Source: Bacteroidales bacterium
GTDB taxonomy: Bacteria > Bacteroidota > Bacteroidia > Bacteroidales > UBA932
Length of the DNA stretch: 64,000 nt
Assembly (NCBI GenBank): GCA_029009115.1
Contig: JAQXJU010000082.1
Coordinates: 1-64,000 of the forward strand
Direction: 5' to 3'
The notes under the pieces were generated by a model. That model ran no database searches. It saw nothing but the letters and a program-made list of their open reading frames with translations, and was not told where the DNA came from. The position numbers and the translations under genes are program-made. This document shows, in pieces, positions 46,624 to 56,921 of this stretch (positions are counted from its first letter, which is position 1; every line of letters starts with the position of its first letter).

Positions 46624-46627
46624 TAAG

Positions 46628-49198
46628 ATGAAGATCAGACGGACAGTTGCATTCTTTGTGGCTCTGCTTGCTGCCTCCGCTGTGTACGCGCAGCATTCGG
46701 ATGTCGAGGTAGATTACAACCGCCCCCGGAAGTATATCGTGGGAGGAGTTGAGGTCAGAGGAAACAACTATTTCAGCGACGAGCAGATTATCCAGATTAC
46801 CGGAATGCAGAAGGGTATGGAACTCACCGTTCCGGGAGATGATGTCTCCAATATCGTCAAAAGGCTTTGGCTACAGCGCTATTTTGAGGACGTATCCCTC
46901 TCGATTGGTCACGTGAAGGCCGATTCCGCGTTCTTCGTGATATCCCTGATAGAGAGGCCGAGAGTCTCGAAGTGGACATTCTCTGGCATTAAGACCGGAG
47001 ACCAGAAAGACCTTATGGACCGTCTTGCCCTGCGCAGGGGAGGGGAGTACTCCGACTATGTGAAGAAAACATCATCGGACATCATCAAGCGCTACTACGC
47101 CGAGAAGGGCTTCCTGAACTGCAAGGTTGACGTTCAGGCCCGCCGCGATACCGTAATAGCCAATGCCATCACAGTCAACTTTGCCGTGGACAAGGGCGAG
47201 AAGGTCCGTATCAAGGACATCAATTTCATCGGCAACGAGAATGTGAAGGAATTCAAGCTTGCCCGTTCGATGAAGAAGACAAAGTCCAACAAGTTCTACA
47301 ACTTCTTCAGCAGCAAGAAATTCAACGAGAAGGAATACCCCAACGACCTTAAGAACCTCCTGTCCGCGTTCAATGAGGCCGGATTCCGCGATGCCCGTAT
47401 AGTACGCGATTCCATCTACTATGTCGAGCCAGGCAGGCTGGCAATTGACATAGAGGTCGAAGAAGGTGACAGATATTACTTCCGCGACATATCCTGGACG
47501 GGCAATTCAGTCTATTCCTCCGATGTCCTGAACTCGATACTTTCCATCTCAAAGGGCGATGTCTATGACGTGGTTTCTATGGACAAGAGGCTCAACGGCG
47601 GCGGCAAGCAGAACGAGTATGACGTAACGAAACTCTACCGCGACAACGGATATCTCTTCTTCAACGTCACTCCGGTCGAAACCAATATCCAGAATGACTC
47701 CGTAGATGTCGAACTCAGAATCTCCGAAGGCAAGCAGGCAACCCTGAACAATATCATCATCAACGGCAACGACCTTACCAACGAGAAGGTTGTCCGTCGT
47801 CAGGTCTTCACCCGTCCGGGCTATCTTTTCAGCCAGTCCGACTTCGAGCGTTCCATACGCGAAATCGCTTCACTGGGCCAGTTCGACCCCGAAGCCATCA
47901 TGGACGGAACCAAGGGATTCTCTATCATCCCCAACCAGACCACGAACACAGTTGATATTATCTACAACGTGACCGAGAAGCCCTCGAGTCAGCTGGAACT
48001 CTCCGGCGGTTGGGGCGGAAATACCTTTGTGGCCACCGTGGGCGTGAGTTTCAACAACTTCTCTACCCACAGGGTATTCGACAAGAGCGCCTGGAGGCCC
48101 GTCCCTCTGGGAGACGCACAGAATCTCTCATTCCGGTTCCAGACCAACGGAACCTACTACACGGCCCTCATTGCCAACTTTACCGAGCCCTGGCTGACAG
48201 GCAAGAAGCCTACTTCGCTCAACCTTGGAGCGTATTACACCCGTCAGACCGACTCATATCTGGCCCTGAACATTCTCAGCCACAACCGTCAGATGGAGGT
48301 TTATGGATTCTCGGCTTCGCTGGGTAACCGCCTCAAGTGGCCCGACAACTACTTTGTGCTCTACAACGGTCTCAGCTGGCAGAGCTACAAACTTACCAAC
48401 TGGTATTCGGGTTCGTTCATATTCGAGAACGGCGTAGCCAACAACCTCAGCTACACCCTCTCGCTGAGCAGGAACTCCACCGACCAGCAGATTTATCCCC
48501 GTCAGGGCAGCGATTTCTCCGCATCCCTGCAGCTGACTCCTCCCTTCTCGCTGTTCCGCCACTACGACTTCGACTCCGAAGGCAATAAGATCAAGGTATC
48601 TGACCCGATGAGCATTAACTACGACAAGTGGAGCTCGCAGAACCGCTACAAGTGGATCGAGTATCACAAGTGGAAATTCTCGGCAGCCAACTACACCAAA
48701 CTCATAGGCGACCTCGTCCTTATGACCCGGGCTCAGTTCGGATATCTGGGTTACTACAACCGTAACTGGGGCTACTCTCCCTTCGAAGGCTTCGTAATGG
48801 GTGGAGACGGAATGTCGGGTTACAGTTCCTACGGTACCGACATAATTTCGATGCGCGGATATGAGAACTACAGTCTCACTCCGACGGTGGCCACCTCATA
48901 CAACTCCTACGGCTATGCCAACGCCGGTAACGTCTATGATAAGTTTACCGTCGAGCTCCGCTACCCGCTCATCCTTCAGCCCTCGTCAACGATATTCGCC
49001 TTGCTCTTCCTTGAAGGAGGAAACTGCTGGTCGGACATACGCGATTTCAATCCTTTCCAGATAAAGCGCAGCGCCGGAGTCGGTGTTCGCATCTTCTTGC
49101 CGATGGTCGGTCTGCTCGGAGTTGACTGGGGATACGGATTCGATGACTCCCAGAATGGCGGCAGCCAGTTCCATTTTGTTATAGGACAACAATTTTAA
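46628..49198 (+). CDS. bamA: Outer membrane protein assembly factor BamA
   Basis: Signal peptide, POTRA repeats, C-terminal barrel ending HFVIGQQF. Confidence 0.93.
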   Translation: MKIRRTVAFFVALLAASAVYAQHSDVEVDYNRPRKYIVGGVEVRGNNYFSDEQIIQITGMQKGMELTVPGDDVSNIVKRLWLQRYFEDVSLSIGHVKADSAFFVISLIERPRVSKWTFSGIKTGDQKDLMDRLALRRGGEYSDYVKKTSSDIIKRYYAEKGFLNCKVDVQARRDTVIANAITVNFAVDKGEKVRIKDINFIGNENVKEFKLARSMKKTKSNKFYNFFSSKKFNEKEYPNDLKNLLSAFNEAGFRDARIVRDSIYYVEPGRLAIDIEVEEGDRYYFRDISWTGNSVYSSDVLNSILSISKGDVYDVVSMDKRLNGGGKQNEYDVTKLYRDNGYLFFNVTPVETNIQNDSVDVELRISEGKQATLNNIIINGNDLTNEKVVRRQVFTRPGYLFSQSDFERSIREIASLGQFDPEAIMDGTKGFSIIPNQTTNTVDIIYNVTEKPSSQLELSGGWGGNTFVATVGVSFNNFSTHRVFDKSAWRPVPLGDAQNLSFRFQTNGTYYTALIANFTEPWLTGKKPTSLNLGAYYTRQTDSYLALNILSHNRQMEVYGFSASLGNRLKWPDNYFVLYNGLSWQSYKLTNWYSGSFIFENGVANNLSYTLSLSRNSTDQQIYPRQGSDFSASLQLTPPFSLFRHYDFDSEGNKIKVSDPMSINYDKWSSQNRYKWIEYHKWKFSAANYTKLIGDLVLMTRAQFGYLGYYNRNWGYSPFEGFVMGGDGMSGYSSYGTDIISMRGYENYSLTPTVATSYNSYGYANAGNVYDKFTVELRYPLILQPSSTIFALLFLEGGNCWSDIRDFNPFQIKRSAGVGVRIFLPMVGLLGVDWGYGFDDSQNGGSQFHFVIGQQF

Positions 49199-49208
49199 AT
49201 AGTAAGAT

Positions 49209-49784
49209 ATGAAGAAGTTTTTTGTTTTTGCGACAATGGCTCTTGCAGGTATTACCGCATTTGCCCAGCCCAAATTCGCCCATGTAAACCTGAATGAACT
49301 TGTTCAGCTGATGCCCGAAATGGATGAGGCCAGAACTGCAATGAACGCATCCAGCAAAGAAGCCAATGAAACCTATATGGCTATGGTTGAGGAGTTTAAT
49401 TCCAAGGCCCAGGCCTATCAGCAGAAGGCCTCTAGCTGGACCCCCGCCATACGTGAGTCCAAGGAGAAGGAACTCAACGAGATTCAGGGCCGCATTCAGG
49501 AGTTCCAGGAGTCTATCCAGGCCGAACTCCAGCAGCAACAGCAGCAGCTGATGGCTCCCATCTACAAGAAGGCCTCCGATACCGTCAACGCCATTGCCAA
49601 GGAAGCCGGTTATATCTTTGTGTTCGAAGTATCACAGCTCATCTATGTGGATGCTCAGCAGAGCACCGACATCACTCCCCAGGCAAGAGAAAAACTCGGA
49701 ATCCCTGCTGACAGGACTCTCGAAAGCCTTCAGGCTGAACTTCAGGCCCAGGCTCAGAACTCAGCAATAGGAGCCCAGAATTAA
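49209..49784 (+). CDS. OmpH/Skp-family periplasmic chaperone (paralog 2)
   Basis: Signal peptide; KFAHVNLNELVQLMPEM; coiled coil; downstream of bamA. Confidence 0.88.
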   Translation: MKKFFVFATMALAGITAFAQPKFAHVNLNELVQLMPEMDEARTAMNASSKEANETYMAMVEEFNSKAQAYQQKASSWTPAIRESKEKELNEIQGRIQEFQESIQAELQQQQQQLMAPIYKKASDTVNAIAKEAGYIFVFEVSQLIYVDAQQSTDITPQAREKLGIPADRTLESLQAELQAQAQNSAIGAQN

Positions 49785-49805
49785 CATTCTAACTAAATAC
49801 TATTC

Positions 49806-51659
49806 TTGATGCAACACACAGTTATCGATACCGATGACGTTGTAATCAGGTTTGCAGGAGACTCGGGTGACGGTATGCAACTCACCGGGTCTCTTTTTGC
49901 AGACATGTCAGCGGTTTTTGGAAACGGCCTTTCGACCTTTCCTGATTATCCTGCCGAAATCCGCGCACCTCACGGCACTGTTTCAGGAGTGTCCGGCTTT
50001 CAGGTTCACATCGCCTCTTGCGGGGTAAACACTCCCGGAGACTTCTGCGACCTTCTTGTCGCTATGAATCCCGCAGCCCTCAAGGCCAATGCCAAATGGT
50101 GCAAGCCTACGGCAATGATTCTTGTCGATGAGGATGCCTTCGACGAGGCGGGTCTCAAGAGAGCCGGTTTTACAAGCGATAATCCTTTCACTGAACTTCG
50201 TGTCGAAGACAGGACCATCATCGTAGCTCCCATCACCACCCTTACCAAAGAGAGTCTCAAGGACAGCGGTATGGACCAGAAAGCTATACTCAAGTGCAAG
50301 AATATGTTCACCCTGGGTATGGCGTGCTTCATCTATAGCCGTCCACTCGAGTATATCTTCTCATATCTTGAGAAGAAGTTCTCGCGCAAGCATCCCGAGA
50401 TGATTGCTCCCAACCGCAAGGTCCTCAGCGACGGCTTCAACTATGCCTCCAACATCCAGGCGGTCCCGAATACCTTTGCAGTGCGCCCCGACCCTCACAA
50501 GAAGCCGGGTCTGTACCGAAATATCAACGGCAATCAGGCCACAGCCTGGGGCCTTCTGGCAGCATCCGAGAAGTCCGCTCTTCCGCTGTTCTGCGGCTCA
50601 TACCCCATAACTCCCGCCACGGGCATACTCGAGGAACTTGCCCTCCACAAGAGTCTTGGTTGCAAGACCCTGCAGGCCGAAGATGAGATTTCGGGAATAT
50701 GCACTGCGATAGGTGCGTCGTATGCCGGCAATCTTGCCGTCACCACCACCTCCGGCCCCGGCCTTTCTCTCAAGTCTGAGGCTCTCGGGCTTGCAGTGAT
50801 GACCGAACTGCCCCTTGTCGTGGTAGATGTCCAGAGAGCCGGCCCTTCGACCGGAATCCCCACCAAGACTGAGCAGACCGACCTAGCCCAGGCCCTGTAC
50901 GGGCGCAACGGCGAGTGCCCCATACCTGTAATCGCTGCTCATTCCCCAGCTCACTGTTTCGATGCCGCTTTCGATGCCGCGAGAATCGCCCTTGAGCATA
51001 TGACTCCCGTTATTCTGCTGACCGAAGGCTTCATTGCCAACGGCTCTGAGCCCTGGAGAATCCCCTCGATGGCTGACTATCCCGAGATCAAGCCTCCCTT
51101 TGTCAGCGGCGAGTTGAACGGGGAAGAAAAGTTCAAACCCTTCGAGCGCAATCCCGAGACACTTGCCCGTCGCTGGGCCGTGCCGGGAATGAAGGGCTAC
51201 GAGCATAGGGTAGGAGGACTTGAAAAGAACCACGACGGAGTACTCTCCTCAGACCCTGTGAATCATGCCCTTATGGTTGCAGAGCGTGCCGCAAAGGTCG
51301 CAGCGATTGCCTCTTCGATTCCTGAAATCAAGGTCGATGGACCGTCGTCCGGTAAGCTCCTGGTCGTTGGCTGGGGAGGAACGTACGGCCACCTCCAGGC
51401 TGCTGTCGATGTACTCAGAAACTCCGGAGAAGAAGTCTCGCTTGCTCATTTCGACTACATCAATCCCTTGCCGAAGGGCACAGAAGAGTTGTTCGCGGGC
51501 TTCGAAAGAATCCTTGTCTGCGAACTCAACAGCGGACAGTTCGCCGCTTATCTTCGCGACGTGCTTCCCGAACACGAATATGTCAAGTTCAACAAGGTCC
51601 AAGGTCAGCCTTTCCTCGTAAGCGAGCTGGTCGAGGCCATCAGAATGTATAACAAATAG
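49806..51659 (+). CDS. korA: 2-oxoacid (2-oxoglutarate):ferredoxin oxidoreductase, fused gamma-alpha subunit
   Basis: IRFAGDSGDGMQLTGSLFA gamma domain; FCGSYPITPATGILEELA alpha domain; STGIPTKTEQTDL. Confidence 0.88.
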   Translation: MMQHTVIDTDDVVIRFAGDSGDGMQLTGSLFADMSAVFGNGLSTFPDYPAEIRAPHGTVSGVSGFQVHIASCGVNTPGDFCDLLVAMNPAALKANAKWCKPTAMILVDEDAFDEAGLKRAGFTSDNPFTELRVEDRTIIVAPITTLTKESLKDSGMDQKAILKCKNMFTLGMACFIYSRPLEYIFSYLEKKFSRKHPEMIAPNRKVLSDGFNYASNIQAVPNTFAVRPDPHKKPGLYRNINGNQATAWGLLAASEKSALPLFCGSYPITPATGILEELALHKSLGCKTLQAEDEISGICTAIGASYAGNLAVTTTSGPGLSLKSEALGLAVMTELPLVVVDVQRAGPSTGIPTKTEQTDLAQALYGRNGECPIPVIAAHSPAHCFDAAFDAARIALEHMTPVILLTEGFIANGSEPWRIPSMADYPEIKPPFVSGELNGEEKFKPFERNPETLARRWAVPGMKGYEHRVGGLEKNHDGVLSSDPVNHALMVAERAAKVAAIASSIPEIKVDGPSSGKLLVVGWGGTYGHLQAAVDVLRNSGEEVSLAHFDYINPLPKGTEELFAGFERILVCELNSGQFAAYLRDVLPEHEYVKFNKVQGQPFLVSELVEAIRMYNK

Positions 51660-51662
51660 GCT

Positions 51663-52682
51663 ATGTCAACATTGACTTTCAAAGATTTCAAGAGTGACCA
51701 GGAAGTCCGCTGGTGCCCCGGTTGTGGCGACCATGCCGTTCTGGCTGCTCTTCAGAGGGCATTGCCTGAAGTAAGCGATGCTCTCGGATACGCCAAAGAG
51801 CGTTATGTCGTGGTTTCCGGAATAGGATGCTCGTCGCGTCTTCCTTATTATATGGATACATACGGATTCCACAGCATTCACGGCAGGGCCACGGCCATCG
51901 CTACCGGAATAAAGGTTGCGAATCCCGACCTGGCCGTCTGGCAGGCCTGTGGCGACGGTGATGCTCTTGCCATCGGTGGCAACCATTTCATCCACGCCAT
52001 ACGCAGGAATGTCGATATCAACATCATCCTGTTCAACAACCGCATCTACGGCCTTACCAAGGGGCAGTATTCACCTACCTCACGCTTCGGAGCCATCACC
52101 AAGACTTCTCCTTATGGAACGGTGGAACAGCCCTTTAACCCCGGTTCGCTCGTGCTCGGTGCAAAGGGTACCTTCTTTGCCAGGTCTCTTGATGTCGAAC
52201 TCAAGCTCAATCAGGAGATTTTCAAGGCTGCCGCCCTTCACGACGGATGCTCGGTATGTGAGATGCTCACTAACTGCGTCATCTTTAACGACGGAACCCA
52301 TAAGGATATCTCCGACCCTTCCGTCAAGGCAGATCGTACGATAGTCCTTCGTCAGGGCGAGAGAATGATATTCGGCTCCGCGCGCGACAAAGGCCTTGTC
52401 TATGACGGCTCGCACTTAAAAGTTGTTACCATAGGACAGAACGGAGTCAGCGAAGAAGATATTCTGATTCACGATGCCCATTCCGACAATATTGCCCTGC
52501 ATCTGGCCCTGGCCGATATGAAAGGCCCCGATTTCCCTGTCGCCCTCGGCGTAATCAGGGATGTGAGCGAGCCTACCTATGACAAAGGTGTCCGCGACCA
52601 GCTTGAGTCCGTCTCTAAAAAGAGTTCGATACATTGTGTTGACGATCTTCTCAGAAGTGGAAGTACTTGGGAGGTAAAGTAA
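51663..52682 (+). CDS. korB: 2-oxoacid (2-oxoglutarate):ferredoxin oxidoreductase, beta subunit
   Basis: VRWCPGCGDHAVLAALQ; TPP GDGDALAIGGNHF; NNRIYGLTKGQ. Confidence 0.9.
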   Translation: MSTLTFKDFKSDQEVRWCPGCGDHAVLAALQRALPEVSDALGYAKERYVVVSGIGCSSRLPYYMDTYGFHSIHGRATAIATGIKVANPDLAVWQACGDGDALAIGGNHFIHAIRRNVDINIILFNNRIYGLTKGQYSPTSRFGAITKTSPYGTVEQPFNPGSLVLGAKGTFFARSLDVELKLNQEIFKAAALHDGCSVCEMLTNCVIFNDGTHKDISDPSVKADRTIVLRQGERMIFGSARDKGLVYDGSHLKVVTIGQNGVSEEDILIHDAHSDNIALHLALADMKGPDFPVALGVIRDVSEPTYDKGVRDQLESVSKKSSIHCVDDLLRSGSTWEVK

Positions 52683-54025
52683 TGAAAACAAATGAAATAA
52701 TGGCCCGTCTGCAGGCCAAATATCCTGGAGAGAGTGAGTATCTGCAGGCCGTAAGAGAGGTTTTGGAGTCTGTCGAAGACACCTATAACCAGCACCCCGA
52801 ATTCGAGCAGGCAAAGATTGTTGAAAGAATGGTCGAGCCTGACCGTATGTTCACTTTCCGTGTTACCTGGGTGGATGACAATGGCGTTGTCCGTACTAAT
52901 ACAGGCTATAGGGTACAGTTCAACAGTGCCATAGGACCCTACAAGGGAGGACTGCGTTTTCATAGGGCAGTCACCCCTTCCATGCTCAAGTTCCTCGGAT
53001 TTGAGCAGACCTTCAAGAATGCCCTTACGACCCTTCCAATGGGAGGTGCAAAGGGGGGCTCCGACTTCGACCCCGTGGGGAAGAGCAACGAGGAGATTAT
53101 GCGCTTCTGCCAGGCATTCATGTACGAGCTGTGGCAGTGCATAGGCCCCGACCAGGATATCCCCGCCGGGGATGTAGGCGTAGGAAGCCGTGAGATTGGC
53201 TATCTGTATGGAATGTACAAGAAACTTGCACGCCAGTACAATACAGGTGTCCTCACCGGTAAGGGCTCAACCTGGGGAGGGAGCATTCTTCGCCCCGAGG
53301 CTACAGGCTACGGTGCCCTGTACTTCACCCAGAACCTCCTGCACAAGGCCGGAAAGGACATCAAAGGCTGCCGCGTGGCCATCAGCGGATTCGGCAATGT
53401 GGCCTGGGGCGCCAGCAAGAAGGCTGTCGAACTGGGAGCTGTCGTAGTCGCCATTTCTGGCCCTGACGGAGTCTGTGAGATTCCCGACGGTATCACCCCC
53501 GAGATGATTGACTATATGCTCGAGATGCGGGCTTCGAACAGGAACCGTGTCGAAGATATGGCCATACGTTTCCCCGACCGAGCTTTCTTTACTCCCGGAA
53601 AGAAGGCCTGGAGCGTGAAGTGCGACATCGCCCTGCCCTGCGCCTTCCAGAACGAACTCTCCGAGGAGGATGCAATGCAACTCAAGCAGAACGGCTGCTG
53701 GTGTTGCTGCGAGGTCTCGAATATGGGATGCCAGCCCGGAGCCATCCATTATTTCCAGCATAACGGAGTGCTCTTTGCTCCCGGCAAGGCTGTCAATGCG
53801 GGAGGCGTTGCCACTTCGGGTCTCGAGATGACCCAGAATGCCTCACACATCAGCTGGAGCGGGCGCGAGGTTGACGAAAAACTGCACTACATTATGGACT
53901 CCATACACAAAGCCTGCGTCAAGTACGGAACCCAGGCGGACGGCAGTATCGACTACGTCAAGGGTGCGAACATCGCAGGCTTTATGAAAGTTGCCCAGGC
54001 TATGCTTGAGCAAGGTATCGTATAG
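52682..54025 (+). CDS. gdhA: Glutamate dehydrogenase
   Basis: GPYKGGLRFHRAVTPSMLKFLGFEQTFKNALTTLPMGGAKGGSDFDP; start ATG 52682 overlaps korB stop. Confidence 0.95.
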   Translation: MKTNEIMARLQAKYPGESEYLQAVREVLESVEDTYNQHPEFEQAKIVERMVEPDRMFTFRVTWVDDNGVVRTNTGYRVQFNSAIGPYKGGLRFHRAVTPSMLKFLGFEQTFKNALTTLPMGGAKGGSDFDPVGKSNEEIMRFCQAFMYELWQCIGPDQDIPAGDVGVGSREIGYLYGMYKKLARQYNTGVLTGKGSTWGGSILRPEATGYGALYFTQNLLHKAGKDIKGCRVAISGFGNVAWGASKKAVELGAVVVAISGPDGVCEIPDGITPEMIDYMLEMRASNRNRVEDMAIRFPDRAFFTPGKKAWSVKCDIALPCAFQNELSEEDAMQLKQNGCWCCCEVSNMGCQPGAIHYFQHNGVLFAPGKAVNAGGVATSGLEMTQNASHISWSGREVDEKLHYIMDSIHKACVKYGTQADGSIDYVKGANIAGFMKVAQAMLEQGIV

Positions 54026-54027
54026 AC

Positions 54028-55326
54028 TCAGAATGTGAATTTCAGAAGGCCCTGTACGCGGCAGTTTGTAACCGTGTGCAGGCCTTTTTCGTATAGACCG
54101 GTCTTGAGGTTTATTCCTTCGGTTGTGTCACCGTAGCAGGCCGACGTGAGTTCGCACTCGATTCCGAGGGCAAGTTTGCCGAAATTCTTGATGACGGTGG
54201 GAGTGAGCCTCCACATAGAGTTCAGGCGACCGTCGGTATAGTTGTTCTTGCTGAACCAGTATCCCATGGGAGAGCCCAATGAGCCTTTTTCTGCAAGGGC
54301 TTCGGTCGTTCCAAAGTTTTTGCAGTAGCCTCCGAAGAGGATGTACTGCCAGCTGTTTTTCGCATACTGGAGCGATACCCAGCTTGACGAGTTCACGCTG
54401 GGGGTGTACTTGTAACTCCCGTCTTTCAGTACTTCAGATACCCCGTATCCTCCGTTAAGGCAGAGATGTTCGCCGGCCTGTGCAAGTATGGTCTTGAATT
54501 TGGCAGTGAATCCTCCCTGCTTGTACTGGCCATAGAAGAAGGGACTGACAGTGGTGAGCCTCTCGTGGAAGATCTGCTTGCCGTCGGTGTATCTGGGAAC
54601 TATGCTCAGAAGGTCCGCACCTACGCGCAGAAGCAATCCTCCGTTACTGTAGTTGAGCCCGGCATAGAACTCGTAACCTCCGTTCCTCATATACACGGCC
54701 GAAGCGCCGTAGGGACCGGTCGAAAGGTACTGCATCTGCCAGATGGTGGCGGCAGTTACGCTAAGGCTCTTGCCGGTCTTGTACTCCACGCTGACCTGGG
54801 GGGTGCGGCTGAAAGGTCCGAAGGGAGCTCCGGTGTTCAGCGAGAAGATGTCGGGCATATCGGCGGCCATAGGGTGCCACGCCTGTCCTGCCTTTATGTT
54901 CCAGATGCCGTTGCTCAGGGTGGCATAAGCCTGACGCAGACGCATCAGTGCCGTTCCGCTGACGGCTGCTCCCGAAGGTTCTCCGGTAGTCTTTGAAAGC
55001 CCGTTGTAGAAGTCGGCCTCGATCTTGGCTCCCATCTTCCAACCCTTGAACTCATATCCTGACACATCCACCCCGAGACGCGAGGTGAGGGCGGCAAAAC
55101 GATAGTTCCCGTGGGCATTTATGTCCTCCTTGCCGTCGGCGGTCTCAAGGATGTCCTTCGGGGTATAGTAGAAGAACTCTTCACAACCCGACACGCTCTC
55201 ACGGGTGTCGTAGGCATAGTAGTTACGTATGAATCCGTAGAGTTTTATCTGGGTTTTGTTCTCCTGTGCGGAGAGGGTCGCGGCAGAAATCAGTGCCGCA
55301 GCGGCAAATGCTGTGATTCTTTTCAT
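54028..55326 (-). CDS. Porin-like outer membrane protein
   Basis: Signal peptide; alternating beta-strand pattern; terminal aromatic residue (LLKFTF). Confidence 0.7.
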   Translation of the reverse strand: MKRITAFAAAALISAATLSAQENKTQIKLYGFIRNYYAYDTRESVSGCEEFFYYTPKDILETADGKEDINAHGNYRFAALTSRLGVDVSGYEFKGWKMGAKIEADFYNGLSKTTGEPSGAAVSGTALMRLRQAYATLSNGIWNIKAGQAWHPMAADMPDIFSLNTGAPFGPFSRTPQVSVEYKTGKSLSVTAATIWQMQYLSTGPYGASAVYMRNGGYEFYAGLNYSNGGLLLRVGADLLSIVPRYTDGKQIFHERLTTVSPFFYGQYKQGGFTAKFKTILAQAGEHLCLNGGYGVSEVLKDGSYKYTPSVNSSSWVSLQYAKNSWQYILFGGYCKNFGTTEALAEKGSLGSPMGYWFSKNNYTDGRLNSMWRLTPTVIKNFGKLALGIECELTSACYGDTTEGINLKTGLYEKGLHTVTNCRVQGLLKFTF

Positions 55327-55337
55327 TATGCAGCGGT

Positions 55338-56792
55338 TTATGCAGCAGTGAAGGGGAATATCTTGGTAAGGAGGAAGTATCCGAGCACGAATCCTATGAC
55401 TCCGATTATGATTCCAATCTTTGCCATCTGAGATGTCTTGACGAGTCCTGTGGATGCTGCAATGGCATTAGGAGGGGTCGATATGGGGAAGAGCATAGCC
55501 AGGGATGCGCACATCGCAATGAAAGGAATCATGGCATACATACCGCCGATGGCCACGAACTGGGCATTGTTGGCGGCTGAGGGGTCTGCCATAGCGGTAC
55601 CTACGACCACGAGAATCGGAACCAGCAGAGCTGCAGTGGCAGAGTTGCTGATGAAGTTCGACAGGAAGTAGCACACGAGTCCGGCAATGATGAGCACCAG
55701 GACAACGTTCATTGCGCTGAACGGAATAGCATTGATGAGCACGGCGGCCAGCCCGGTCTTGTTAAGTCCGGTTCCAAGGGCGAATCCTCCGGCTACGAGC
55801 CACAGGACACTCCAGTTGATTTCCTTGATGTCATCCTTGGTGAATACCCCGGTGCAGGTATAAACTGCAAGCGGGATAAGGGCTACGATATTGGAGTTGA
55901 TTCCGGTAAGCGACTCGCTGACCCACAGGAGAATGGTTACGAAGAAGGTAATCCAGGCAACATAGTCTTTCCAGGTATTCTTATGCTCCTTGACGTTGAT
56001 TTTCAGATCGATGGTCTTGCTCTTGAAGGGGAACAGAACCTGCAGCAGTATCCACGCAAGGAATATCATCACCAGCACGAAGGGAATCATCCTCGCCATC
56101 CAGGGGCCGAAGCCTACCGCATAGCCGGCATTCTCGAGGGCTCCTACCGCAATCGCGTTCGGGGGAGTGCCGATGGGAGTTCCTATGCCTCCGAGGTTGG
56201 CCGATACAGGAATTGCCAGGGCAAGTCCTATCTTTCCGGGTTCATCGTCGGGGAGAGATTTCAGAACAGGTGCGAGGAATGCGAGCATCATTGCGGCGGT
56301 GGCAGTGTTGCTCATAAACATCGAGAATACCGCAATCACAACCAGGAATCCGAGCAGGACCATCTTGGGGTTCTTGCCGAAGATGCCCAGAAGGGCCTTT
56401 GCCATAGCGGCATCCATTCCGTATTTCGAAGCGACTATTGCCAGTACGAATCCGCCGAGGAAAAGCATAACCACGGGGTCGGCAAAGGCGGCCATAATGC
56501 TCTTGTAGTCAACAAGAGTTCCGCACTCAGGCTTGCAGAGGAACGACAGTCCCTTGGTGGATACGGACAACAGCATTACCACTATTACAATCAGAGAAGT
56601 GGTCCAGTTGGGTATGATCTCGAACATCCACATCAGGGCTGCGAATACGAAAATTGCAATCATTCGCTGCTGGATGGGGGTCATTGCCTCAATGCCGAAG
56701 AAAGATGTGGGCACTGCCCAAAGGAAGATTGTCACTATCAGTACAATCGGTAACAGAACACAGTACTTGACTGAGAATTTGCTTGCAGACAT
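55338..56792 (-). CDS. DASS/SLC13-family sodium:anion (dicarboxylate) symporter
   Basis: SANLGGIGTPIGTPPNAIA; SNTATAAMMLAFLAP; FPISTPPNAIAASTG. Confidence 0.88.
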   Translation of the reverse strand: MSASKFSVKYCVLLPIVLIVTIFLWAVPTSFFGIEAMTPIQQRMIAIFVFAALMWMFEIIPNWTTSLIVIVVMLLSVSTKGLSFLCKPECGTLVDYKSIMAAFADPVVMLFLGGFVLAIVASKYGMDAAMAKALLGIFGKNPKMVLLGFLVVIAVFSMFMSNTATAAMMLAFLAPVLKSLPDDEPGKIGLALAIPVSANLGGIGTPIGTPPNAIAVGALENAGYAVGFGPWMARMIPFVLVMIFLAWILLQVLFPFKSKTIDLKINVKEHKNTWKDYVAWITFFVTILLWVSESLTGINSNIVALIPLAVYTCTGVFTKDDIKEINWSVLWLVAGGFALGTGLNKTGLAAVLINAIPFSAMNVVLVLIIAGLVCYFLSNFISNSATAALLVPILVVVGTAMADPSAANNAQFVAIGGMYAMIPFIAMCASLAMLFPISTPPNAIAASTGLVKTSQMAKIGIIIGVIGFVLGYFLLTKIFPFTAA

Positions 56793-56921
56793 GGTTGTAG
56801 TTTCTATATCTTCTTATGTTGCATCCTGCAAAGATAGCCATACTTTTTCGTTATCCCGACTTTTATTTTTATTATTGCACAGTTTTTGCGGCTTTAGTCC
56901 GCTTCACAATCTGAAATACAA

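Noticed and set aside
55983-56753. 256-aa plus-strand ORF antisense to the DASS transporter
   Set aside because: His/Tyr/Gly-rich antisense shadow with no recognisable domain.
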